64,000 nucleotides of DNA, taken from positions 188,001-252,000 of the forward strand of contig JAJEKV010000318.1 in NCBI GenBank assembly GCA_021234155.1, read 5' to 3'. This document shows positions 12,456-21,899 of this stretch, piece by piece. This DNA is from Isoetes taiwanensis. Lineage: Eukaryota > Streptophyta > Lycopodiopsida > Isoetales > Isoetaceae. Every line of letters starts with the position of its first letter. Position 1 is the stretch's first letter. The notes beneath the pieces are model-generated. The model was not told the DNA's origin, did not search any database, and saw only the letters and a program-made list of their open reading frames with translations. The position numbers and the translations under genes are program-made.

Positions 12456-12576
12456 AACAAAAACGTGCTTGGCGCGACTTGAAAAGAATAAAGAGCAAGT
12501 TCATTTACTTAATTGGAGCTAACAAAAACGCGCTTGGCGCGATTTGAAAAGAATACAGAGCAGGTTCATTTACTTA
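12456..12576. repeat. Two tandem 56-bp units, each with a GC-rich motif
   Basis: The units at 12456-12512 and 12521-12576 share ACAAAAACG, GCTTGGCGCGA and the tail AGAATA...TTCATTTACTTAA. Each unit carries one GCTTGGCGCGA motif, so here the motif spread as part of a longer repeat. Confidence 0.85.
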
Positions 12577-13639
12577 AAATGTTCAGGACATAACTAACTA
12601 TAAAAAATACAACAACCATCATCCAATTAAATTGGGATTATGTCAACTCCAAAATCACGCCAACCTGCTATTGTCTTCTAGGGGGTTTTTGTTTTTTTAA
12701 TCTTTTTTTTTGGACTTCAAAAATAACATAAGGTTGCGATTCACGTGTGACGTTTCATATGCGAATTGAAATATGCAAAAATGAAGAGCAAGTTGCTAAC
12801 ATAGATGAGACCAAAATTGAAGAGCATTTAGATGATAATATTAGGTTTGATAATAACAGATTGCATTATTTGCGAGGCAATTCCAGACTCAAAATTATCG
12901 ATACATGGCACAAATATCATACAAAAATATCATATATTCCAATAAAACATTAAGGGATCAATCCATGTTTTTCCACGTGTTTAACAAGATGTGGTTCCAT
13001 GTCATTTTGTTCTATCCAGTTTAAGGTATGAATCTAACACTTCACCCACCGTCATCCCCATAGCCAAATTATGCATAATAGACACAAACTTCACCGAGAA
13101 AATCATCATGCATAAAAGTTTTTTGGATCGTAAGATGGTGGATTCGGGGCACTGTGTTTGATTGTAGAAGCATTTGAGAGCATCATCATCCACTATGATT
13201 ATATCATCCTTATTTCGATACCAAGTTGGGTCCATCATGTTACTCAAGTGTTTGATGAAGATAGGCTTGCTGTTGGATCCTTGGGATTAGTGAACTTCAC
13301 ACATTTGTTACGATCCCAAAAGGTCAACCAATGTCTATGCATTTCCCCGGTGCCTCCAAAGTATCCTTGATGTTCCTTAGTTCCATGGATGACCAAATAC
13401 CAACTTCGAAATAACACGAATGCCTCATCTAGCATCTCCTTCAAGTGCGACGCGGATAGATCCACTTGGTGTTTGATTCTCTTGTCCGATGCGATGAAGC
13501 GTTCTCTAGCCACTTTATTTTTAGGAAAAGTCTTGCATAGGACTCCGTTTAGGTCGAACACCACAACCTTCTTAGAAGCGCCAATGGAAGCTGAAACATC
13601 AAACATGTATCCGGTCAGCAAAGATACGATAACACAAAC

Positions 13640-13790
13640 AATACAAGCGGCAAGCGTGATTTGAAATAGTCATAACCAAATCGGCTCGGCGTGATTTAGT
13701 TTGACAACGAAAAATAATCAAAGCATGCTTGGCCGATTTAATTCAAAGGTAATACAAATTAAATCATGGCGTGGGCTGATTTAGAGTGGG
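13640..13790. repeat. Cluster of degenerate GC-rich motifs
   Basis: Four diverged copies (GGCAAGCGTGATTT, GGCTCGGCGTGATTT, GCTTGGCCGATTT and GGCGTGGGCTGATTT) are spaced 30-50 bases apart, between the HAD exon and the next coding block of copy 2. Confidence 0.6.
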
Positions 13791-15849
13791 CAAGGCCATA
13801 CCTATCATCTTCGGTTTATTTTGCCGTCATCGTCATTCTCCCTTAGCCACCCTTAATCTTCGTCTTCTTACATTTGTTAGAATTGTTATTTTCTATTAGT
13901 TCATTGCGTCCTTCACCCGACATTGGCAAACACGTGAATCACTAGAGCCACCGCCGTTGCCTTCATTTTCGGTTTCCACTGTCAATTACTTCATTGTTAA
14001 CTTTGTGAATCTACTCACGTTGTTGCTTGCATCACCACCGCAATGTGGGCAAGGATATTCCCTATGTTCGCCGCCATCCGCGATTACTTTGAGCAACCAA
14101 TTTAGCAGCCATTTGTTCATTGCTTTCCTTATCGGTGCCGGTTACTAGGTCCCTCACCCGGAAACAGCGTCCACTTCGAATTGGACAAGTCTACGAGACT
14201 TTGATTGGCGATGATTTCGGGGTTGCCATAAGGGCCTTTAGGAGACTTGGCAAGCACATGCATGAGGAATGGTTCAAGAAAGTCTTTGGCCTGCTCATCA
14301 CTCACAAAGCGGTGACATCTTCTTGCACCCATAAAGAGCCTCTCGGGCAATATAACCTCAACATGAAGCTCCAAGCAGGTTGTATCAATTGGAGCAAATG
14401 CCTCGGCGAATAAGCGACCATAGGCGGAAATCCATTTTTTATTTAAGGGGCCCTTCTCCTTAGTTTGTAGCTCGTGCCCTTGATTTCCCCACTTGGGAGG
14501 GGTCCCGATCCTCATCCTCTTCGACTCATCATTACGTGATCACGATCCAGGTATGAAAGAATATAGTTCTTAAGTGCGGATCATCTAGAAGAAAACATTC
14601 CCATACTTTGCTATTGTCACCCTTGGCCTTAGCGATATCATATTCCTCGTCGGCGACATGGATATCATAATAAAGATGACATGTGCCATCTTGGATTCAT
14701 TAGCGACTCATTATCCTTAACATCATATATTAGGCATCCCTCCCTAATAACTTTGAGGCACTCGGATCATGGCGTGGATGAGTGCATCTTGAATGTGACT
14801 CACGAGAAGGACAAAGCGATGACAATAGTGAAGGACCTCTCGGTTGTCAATCCTATCTAATTTGGTAAAGAAGGCTGCTGTAGTCCTTCGGTTCATGCCC
14901 ATATCTCCTCTCCCACCCTGTTGTCCAACACAAAGAGTGATATATTTTTAAGGCGGAAGTTGATTACGGTAAGAGACCTTTGTACCCAATGGAGACTGAA
15001 TCTTTGGCGGACGTCGTCTTCTCGAGTAATCTTCTTCAAGGGCCACTTTTCTTCTCAACTCGGCCCAGTACCTTAGGGGTAGGGTCTCCTTATGTTTTGT
15101 ATTTTTAGCCTTCCAATTCTTTAGGAAGTCCTTTGACGAGAATACAAACTTCTTGATGTCATCATTCTTGACCTTGTATTTGTCCGACAATCAATTCGGA
15201 TAATGCCACATCCCCGATAGCCTTTGTAACTCGGCTCTCTGGTGACTTCATTATGCATTACATCCTTCACATGGCTGCGGCACTCAGCGAAGGACATCCT
15301 ATCCTTAGTGAAAGCACTCTTCTTGTATAAGACTTCCTTCTTTAAGCAGCGGTCTAAAACCCAAATGGTCTCGGCGTCATCTAGCCTGAGTCTTTCTCAT
15401 CTCTGTCACATTCAAGTCAAAGATGCTTACATCAACGGGAGGCACCCTACCCATAGTATCGGCGACTTCCTTTGTGCATAAGCGTCCCGAGAATTCATTC
15501 CACTTTTGCCATCGCCTCCTTACAAAACACAATCTTATACGAGTCATTTGGACCTGACACGCTAGATGAGCTTTCGAGGAAGGATGCAATGTCATCACCA
15601 CCTTTTTCTTTGATTTTCTTGCGGTTTTCTTCTTCTCTGTATAATTATGCGGCGAGTCGCTCCGGCGGCTTGAAAGCCTCGGACTTTGACCGCCACAATG
15701 CGGTGGGTAATGGGCAACCATATTCCACCCGTTGTTGTGGTGTGGCGCGGTTGCTCCGTATGGACTGCCAAAGTCACGGGCATTGAATCGATATCGAGGG
15801 AGACAAAAACAGCGGTAGCGATTTCAATAGAAAAGATCAACCTCAAAAA

Positions 15850-16140
15850 CGCTGGCGTGAAATGAATTAAATAACATTGCAATTCCGCCCGGGCGTGCTT
15901 CAATCGGTTGAATTCACGCCCGGGCGTGCTTTTCGAATCGGTTGAATTCGCCAGGCGGTGATTTCAAATAATTGAAATCACGCCGGGCGTGCTTTCAAAT
16001 CAAATCAATTCCGCCCGGTGTGCTTTAACATTTCGGCGCAATTGGTTTGATTTAGCTGCGCTGGCGTGATTTGGTTTCGATACAGGAAATCACGCTGGCG
16101 TGAATTGGTTTCATTTGAATGAGCGCTGGCGTGAATGTGA
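15850..16140. repeat. Array of about nine GC-rich palindromic motifs
   Basis: Motifs of the type CACGCC(C)GGGCGTG or CACGCTGGCGTG recur every 25-45 bases, separated by AT-rich spacers such as TTTCAAAT and AATTGGTTTGA. The cleanest is the perfect 14-bp palindrome CACGCCCGGGCGTG at 15915-15928. The array is in noncoding DNA within phosphatase copy 2. Spacing and orientation are irregular, so this is not a CRISPR array. Confidence 0.85.
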
Positions 16141-17349
16141 AAGTGCTAACATCCTATCTGATTAGTTACCTTTTGTATAAAAATGTCTTCCCCATTTCAT
16201 TCAAAGTTGCACTAATCTCGGCCAAATCTGCGGTGAAGTATTGGCATCCAAGATCTGACACCTCCTATACGCATAGTGATTGTAGAAGCGGCGTTTTGGC
16301 TGTTTGTTACGCTTTTGCGATGAGGGGCCTTACGTGCCTCAACGAATCTTGCCCGTCGATGGCGGCAATTTAATGTTATCCTTTGACATTAACTCCTCGA
16401 AGTTAGATTCACTTTCGGGCTTGTTAGAGATCATATCCCAAGGTAACACATCCGCTAGCATAGGCATTTGACTGGATTACTAATCATGCTCACGAACAAT
16501 CTCCATGGCATGTCTTTGGATCATATCTTACGCTAACATAAATGGAGCTAGGTGAGCGGATGAGGGACTTCACATGGATCTGAAAAGTTTCCTTAAGACC
16601 CAATGGATAATGGGAGAATATTTATTGACTTGTTCATGGCCTCTAGGCTGCGCCACCTTGTCTGTTCATTCTAAAAAGCGAAGCCTCCATGCCGCCGACA
16701 AGCTGCCGGGTTGAACATGCTTCCCTAGATCTAGGACCCTCCTAGAAGCTTTCAAGTCAGCTAATTCCTAACTGCGCACATAGTGACTTCTTTGTCGGTT
16801 TAGTGAACATGCCTCTACGCCCGTTTGTAACCCCTTGGCAAATAGATATTGGCGTAAGCGCTACATTGGTTGGCCAACCATATTTAAAACATGTCTCACG
16901 TTCACATCGTCTTCATGAGCGTATCCTTGTATCACGGTAGCTCTACGGTGAGTAAGTCACGGCAGATCTTTCTTTTTGCTTATGTGTAATCTCCAAGAGC
17001 AATTTGCGGTTGGTGTCATCCTCTTCCTCACAAGAGATTAGGATCCCTTGTTTGGCCATCTTATGCGCTTCCTTTTTCCTCGAGAAGAGAGTTAAGTCGA
17101 GCTTGCCATTTGTCTTGGCAAGGTCAATGTACCCTCGGCACCCTCGTCCATTTCCTCTTGAGGCGAGGCGAGGGGTCGATTGGTTGCTATAAGAATTGGC
17201 CCTTCATCATCTAAGGTGAGATCATATGGTGCTTTGCATCACGGGTGCGTGCGCCCTTGCTTTCTTGGCGGGGATTAGAACCGAATTAATAGGGGTTTTC
17301 TTCCTCTTGGGCAAAGAAGATGAGCACTTTTTTAGAGTACTTTTGAGGA

Positions 17350-17415
17350 AGAAGAGATCGCGCTTGGCGTGCATTTAAACCTAAATTAGTACAAATCCGG
17401 CTTGGCGTGTTGGTA
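17350..17415. repeat. Two GC-rich motif copies
   Basis: TCGCGCTTGGCGTG and CCGGCTTGGCGTG lie about 45 bases apart, upstream of the N-terminal coding block of phosphatase copy 2. Confidence 0.6.
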
Positions 17416-18344
17416 GCTCTATTATTGACCATGCTATCGTGAATTTGAAACTAAATTATTTTTGCATCCACATTTTTAAGCTACATACCCTTCATGAATC
17501 CATATTTCACCTTTGTTTAACCTCATTGAACATTGCTATCTCCAACTATCTAATGCAGCTATATTCTATATATAAAAAGCGAGCAAAATTATGTTCTACA
17601 CAAAGCGGACAATGAGCATTGGCTGATGGTAATACTTAAAATTCATGCAAAGCATAATAACTCAAACTCATGCAAAGCATATTAGCTGAAGGCAAGGAAA
17701 TATCTCAAATTCATGCAAGCATAATACTCTCCACCACGATTGTGTGATACGTGGCAAATTAAATACCTTGAATAGGGTTACATGTATTGATACGTGTATT
17801 ACGATCAGCGTCCTCACGAAACTTGAGAAGAGCGGTTTTAGAGATTGCTCTTCCACCGCTTCCCTGCCCCGTCAGCTTTCGACCTCGATTCGTTTTTAGA
17901 AGACATCTCGAATTAAGCCTAGTAACAGTCGGAAGATTACGGCTTGGATCTGGCCTTCATTTTGCTTTCGAAAAGAAATAGCTTTTTCTACATGCGAGAA
18001 ATAGAAATTTGAATTTCAAAGAAAACACAAAATGCGGTTTTGAAATATTCTTGACACATACAAATAATAATGGCGAAGACCGATCGCAGACTTCTTTCAT
18101 TAAGTTTTTAAAAACCAATCTACCCAAAAGTATCGCCAAATTTATCGCCTAAGCGTAGTTAACCTAATCTTTCTTCTAATTGAATTTTCCGACCGCCCGG
18201 AGTTTCCATAGCGCTGTGATTTTGAGAACTTCGAATCGGCTACTCAAGAATAGCTCTGAGAATTACGGTAAGCATCTCATTCCTATAGCTTGTACAATAA
18301 TTTCGGTAAAGGTAATGCGAATAGGCAATTGTCTGCAGTGTCGA

Positions 18345-18562
18345 AGATGAATGTTTCATGTTAACTACAAATCGAAAAAAGGAAAGTAGGATTATGCAAG
18401 ATCGACTCCATCGATCCAACTGCTTGTCATGGAATTCGGGGATAAGTATGTCAGAGCTTCTGATGATTAAGCTGCTTACTTCTGAGATGAAGCTTTACCT
18501 CATGAGACACCGTGGGGATACGGTTGGAGAAAGTGTTGGAACATTTGTTGCATGGCCAAGAA
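18345..18562 (+). pseudogene. Exon fragment with GESVGTFVAWP motif, copy 1
   Basis: A frame reading KVGLCKIDSIDPTACHGIP continues, with one frame change, into GDTVGESVGTFVAWPRNKLKK and stops at a good splice donor (AAAAG/GTATGT). The layout (VG-x-C-x-I-x-x-DP, then a G-T/S-x-V/I-AWP motif) resembles the conserved C-terminal segment of plant En/Spm (CACTA)-type transposon proteins. That family link is an inference from motif shape. A second copy lies at 25.95 kb. It starts roughly 440 bases from, and divergently to, the N-terminal end of phosphatase copy 2. Confidence 0.5.
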
Positions 18563-18590
18563 ACAAGCTTAAAAAGGTATGTAACATGTA

Positions 18591-19389
18591 TTACATTGTA
18601 GAAATATAGAAGTAGACAAAATTTGTTGTATTCATTGGAAAAAGTTTACAATTGTATATAATCACGGATAAAATTTGGATAAACCGGACAAAATCCCGGA
18701 CTCTTGTTTCAAGCCCGGTCTCTTGAGTAGGCTGGGCTATCGATCTCCCATTTCCATAGCTGGGCATAGTGAACTGATCGGGTAAAACCCCGGCAAAAAC
18801 ACCAGGCTCTAGCTCCACCTCCCCCGTCTGCTCCACCTCCACCTCCTGCTCCTCCACCTCCTGCTCCATTGGTTGAACCTCCAATGCATCATTATACTTG
18901 CCCTGCGGTAGTGGTTCCATTGGTTGAGCCATCTCCATTGCATCATTATACGCTTTGTGGTAGTGGTTCGTGTTGGGGCATCGGGGCATAGAGGCTAACC
19001 ACTAAGAAGCAGCTCCTCATTTTGAATCTCGGTGCCGGATCACGAGATTTCACTCTCGATCAATGCATATCTTGCATTCTCGAAGTGATTAGATAAGAGG
19101 GCCAGCCTCCGTGCGTTACAAGGGCCCCGAGCCCAGATCTATCATTGCCCTGCGCTCTGCTGCCATCATCATTACTTGATCCAAGTACTCCGGGGTTGCA
19201 AAGGCTGGTGCTCAGCCGGTTGGTGCTTTCGGTTGCGCGGTTCAACCGGACTGGAGATTGGCCGGCAGCGGGCACTGGGCTGTGTGATTGCTGGCCCAAA
19301 TGTAATTCCAATGCATCTTCGTCACCAAGGGTGATTAATGTAACTTGGCATCTATCAATAGGAAGTGGCCCGGAGTTATCGGTATTCAC
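18591..19389 (-). other. Minus-strand open frames, unrecognised (partial gene?)
   Basis: Two neighbouring frames (18591-18989, 132 aa; 19060-19389, 109 aa) are Gln/Glu- and Pro-rich. The first has a Glu/Val-rich imperfect repeat (EQEVEEQEVEVEQ) made by tandem CTCCACCTCC-type DNA. I recognise no domain. They may be exons of a decayed gene read from the promoter-like repeats at 20.3 or 21.5 kb, or chance frames in GC-richer DNA. Confidence 0.25.
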
Positions 19390-19493
19390 GCTGGCGTGTT
19401 ATATTTATTTATTTTATATAAACTTAGAAACTAAGAGACGTCGGCGTGTTTACATGTTAGTAGGGCTATAGGAAAAACTATACCTTTCGGCGT

Positions 19494-19640
19494 GCATTCG
19501 GTGAGAGAGGAGAAAAAAAAATTGTATATATAGATAAGTAAATAGATAAAGGCCAGGCCAGGCGTGTAAATAATTGCCTGGCCTTTATCTATTTACTTAT
19601 CTATCTGTACAGGTTTTTTCTCCTCTCTACTGAATGCCTT
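19494..19640. repeat. Long imperfect hairpin (MITE-like or small-RNA-precursor-like)
   Basis: The inner arms 19531-19558 and 19576-19603 pair perfectly over 28 bp around a 17-base loop. Outside this, matches continue through GTGAGAGAGGAGAAAAA versus its complement and GCATTC/GAATGC to give arms of about 65 bp. Weaker similarity extends outward to about 19443 and 19690 (GCGTGTTT at both outer ends). This could be a fold-back transposon (MITE) or the source of a hairpin RNA. No coding sequence is present. Confidence 0.85.
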
Positions 19641-19680
19641 TGCGAATCTGTATTCATGTTGAAGGCTAAAGGTTAGCATG

Positions 19681-19738
19681 AAACACGCTTAAGCGTGTTT
19701 CAAATATTATCTTTCGCGTGTTTCAAATATTATCTTTC
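19681..19738. repeat. Perfect 20-bp palindrome followed by a 23-bp tandem repeat
   Basis: AAACACGCTTAAGCGTGTTT (19681-19700) is its own reverse complement. Its second half begins a tandem pair of GTGTTTCAAATATTATCTTTC units. The GCGTG core links it to the GC-rich motif family of 8-20 kb. Confidence 0.85.
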
Positions 19739-20219
19739 AGATTTTTCTAATGCTTTCTACTACACTTATTCATAATAGAAACTTGCATGCAATAGCATGA
19801 TTAATTCAGGAAAAGAAACTCAAGAATTTTCGAAACAAAAAAGCGGATGAAGTTTATAAAAACTATTCTGGTTTTCATAAACATCATCTGCTTCCTCTAC
19901 CTCGAGCAAATGCAAAAGCTTGTCTTCTTGGATTAAAACCTGCCGATGAGATGCAACTTAAAATAAATGAAAACTAACCTTGAGTTGAGGTTTGGAAGGA
20001 TTAGAAGAGCGAAGGACTATCTTGTGGTTTTAATTCCGAGGCTTTTCGATTCCTTGAGACCTTAGTCCTCTGCTACAGATGCTTCTGAGAACTAAAAAGC
20101 GAGTCTTTTTAGTAAGTTAGGATTTGCGAAACCAAACATCTAACATTCTTTGAATATAAATCTGCTCACCAAGATTTCGGGGAGGGCGGATCAAACGTGA
20201 AAGCATAGCCGAGCAAAAA

Positions 20220-20420
20220 TCATTATGAAGGAAGGAAGAAAATGTAGGAACTTTGAGGCGTGAAATGGATTTATATAGGCATAATTAGAAATAAGTTAAG
20301 CGTGAATAATTGATTGCTTGAATTAACACGCTGGCGTCGGTCTTCCTTGAGGACATGACATGTATATGGTATATATGGAGAATATTGCATTTCATGCAAT
20401 AAATTCTCCATGACATTTTA
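20220..20420. repeat. Promoter-like repeat, copy 1 (partner about 21495-21655)
   Basis: Shared blocks with the partner 1.28 kb away are TTGAGGCGTGAA, GGATTTATATAGG, AATTAGAAAT, AGCGTGAATAAT and AATAAATTCTCC. On the minus strand it contains CCTATATAAATCC (20269-20279), a good TATA box. A long AT palindrome (GGAGAATATTGCATTTCATGCAATAAATTCTCC) lies near 20.37-20.41 kb. Confidence 0.75.
20269..20279 (-). promoter_or_regulatory. TATA box in promoter-like repeat 1
   Basis: CCTATATAAAT on the minus strand, about 40 bases upstream of an ATG that opens only a very short frame. Conservation in the second copy supports a promoter origin; the gene it drove is not recognised. Confidence 0.45.
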
Positions 20421-21110
20421 TTCCATTTATTGCATTAGAAAAAAATAGAATTTATAAATTTTATATAGGCTAAATTAAAAATGACTTTAAGGGCAAAATT
20501 ATCAAGGCTAAAAAATGACTTGTAAGGTTGGGGAATTGTTTTTAGGTGAGTATAGGAAAATTTCCTATAGTTCTTGTGATGAATCGAGGAGATTTCTCAT
20601 GTGGTTGATTTATAGTGTTCGAGACTTTGTTGAGACAAAATTTTGAGATACAAAATTTTAGAGACAAAATTCTTGAGAGACAAAATTTTAGAGAAAAGCG
20701 ACTTGGAGCCAAAATAATTGGAGAATCTGGTTTTGATTTTATTCAAAAAATTTTATGTCTGAGAGAAAAACTGTTTGAAGAAAAGCGTTTGAAGACAAAG
20801 TTTATGAAGAAAACTGTTTGATTTCATTAAAAGCGGTTGTATGTACTGGATGCGAAGGCTTGGGAAGCAGTTGCCGAAGGCTTTTCACACAATTCTGAGA
20901 AAAAAAAATGCGGGGCGTGTCCAAAACACGTAAGAATGGAAACAAAAATGGGCGCGGGGATCGCATCACTCTTCTTTGCAACAAAGAAGAAAAAAAGGTG
21001 TTAGAAAAGAAAGAAAGGTAAAAACAAAAAAAAAAAAAAAAAGAAATCACATGCAAACCTGGTTCATCTCTCAACCACTCCAAAAGCCCGGGTGGTGTGG
21101 ACCTTCTTGA

Positions 21111-21155
21111 AATCTTCCTCCTCCTCCTCCTCCTCCTCCTCCTCCCTCCTCCTCC
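21111..21155. repeat. (CTC)n microsatellite
   Basis: Tandem CTC/CCT triplets with one interruption, on the edge of the acidic-protein frame. Confidence 0.9.
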
Positions 21156-21324
21156 TCAGAGATTTCATTCTCTTTTGAGGGTCAAGCCAACCCCGAAGCA
21201 GGCGATCATGTGCTCTTGGGAGGACATCTCCTCCTCTTCCTCCAACTCCTCCTCTTCCTCCTCTCTTGAATCGGAGGAATCGAGGAGGAGCTCAACTCCC
21301 TCCTCTTCCATGTCAAAATCAGAA

Positions 21325-21468
21325 TCATCCTCTCAGAGGAGGAATCGAGGAGGAGAATTGGGCAAGAAAATCTATGGGGGGAAAGAGGGGTTCTTCAACC
21401 CGAGCGTCTCTTTGTGAGACCTCGGGTTCTTCATGAAGTTCGAGGGCCGAAATTTGAAGCAGCTTCAT
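21325..21468 (-). pseudogene. Start of an unrecognised acidic protein gene
   Basis: Starting 56 bases after a TATA box, an ATG opens a 47-aa frame (MKLLQISALELHEEPEVSQR...). A +1 shift near its stop leads into an Asp/Glu-rich frame (DDSDFDMEEEGVE, then Glu runs) ending at about 21.17 kb in a GGAGGAGG microsatellite. The shift, and the lack of any known domain, suggest a decayed gene. The start was chosen because it is the first ATG after a plausible TATA and transcription start. Confidence 0.35.
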
Positions 21469-21494
21469 GGCGGCGAGAAAAAAAAATTGGGACC

Positions 21495-21655
21495 GAGAAT
21501 GGAGGTCTTGAGGCGTGAACCGGATTTATATAGGGTTAATTAGAAATTAGCGTGAATAATTTATTGCCTCAAATAACGCATGCGCGTCTGAAATTCCATG
21601 ACTATATCATCTAGGGTATATTATTATGGATAATAAATTCTCCGTCCATCGGCTA
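21495..21655. repeat. Promoter-like repeat, copy 2
   Basis: Partner of the repeat at 20220. The TATA box CCTATATAAAT is at 21524-21534 on the minus strand, followed by CGGTTCACGCCTCAAGACC and a 5' leader into the ATG at 21468. Confidence 0.75.
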
Positions 21656-21899
21656 TATGTCTTTTTCATAATCATATATCAAATTTTCGATAATTAAAAT
21701 TAGGATAATATCATTTCCTTGTTGTTGCCCGAAAAATTCTTGTTTTAAATGATTTAGTTTTCGCCCATTGTTATTATTATATTAAACCTATTTCCAAAGG
21801 AATTTCTTGCTTTTAAAAAATTTGATTTACCTCTACATATTCCATAAAATGCGTGCTTTTTTATCTTATGGTGTAATAATTTTTCCTACTCATTGACTA

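Larger units (their letters stand above)
8174..12510 (-). pseudogene. FCP1/NIF-like HAD phosphatase-domain gene, copy 1 (decayed)
   Basis: Minus-strand blocks in order are: a basic N-terminal segment (about 12.5-12.25 kb, residues KARPLQPRKSKGQ); a block reading KIDLIFMSR once a stop is ignored (about 12.2-12.1 kb); an acidic/charged exon (11890-11465); a Lys-rich exon running into KWNEFWDAY and PPVDTSIFD (about 10.84-10.5 kb); a region with HNCHYMSLPCPMH (10.1-9.84 kb); a Glu-rich stretch followed by IEAFCPLGTTCWELHV and SDDRAKNFLDLF (9.63-9.18 kb); and a C-terminal HAD-type domain (about 8.67-8.17 kb). The domain has FDLNGVLC (motif I, 8643-8666), VIWSSME (motif II region) and IIVDDDALKC (motif III). 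FCP1/NIF phosphatases use DxDx(T/V); here motif I is D-x-N, so activity is doubtful. Frameshifts follow motif I and motif II. Every block has a counterpart in copy 2. I do not recognise the N-terminal part. Confidence 0.65.
13002..17910 (-). pseudogene. FCP1/NIF-like HAD phosphatase-domain gene, copy 2 (decayed)
   Basis: Same block order as copy 1. A possible N-terminus is MSSKNESRSKADGAGKR (about 17.9 kb). It is followed by the block GKLDLTLFSRKKEAHKM ... QGILISCEE (about 17.15-17.0 kb), a palindrome-rich intron (15.85-16.14 kb), an exon with QKWNEF and PPVDVSIFD (15.72-15.38 kb), KKFVFSSKDFLKNWKAKN (15.19-14.95 kb), a block ending HYCHRFVLLVSHIQDALIH (about 14.95-14.76 kb), FAPIDTTCLELHV with SDEQAKDFLEPF (14.5-14.13 kb), and the HAD domain (13.62-13.0 kb). 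The domain reads KKVVVFDLNGVLC (motif I at 13535-13558), IWSSME in a shifted frame near 13.39 kb, and IIIVDDDALKC (13170-13193). At least two frameshifts break it. The HAD family assignment is good; the upstream part is unrecognised. Confidence 0.65.

Noticed and set aside
15850-16140. Possible CRISPR-like array
   Set aside because: The units are variable in length and sequence, the spacers are similar to one another, there are no cas genes, and the context is eukaryotic.
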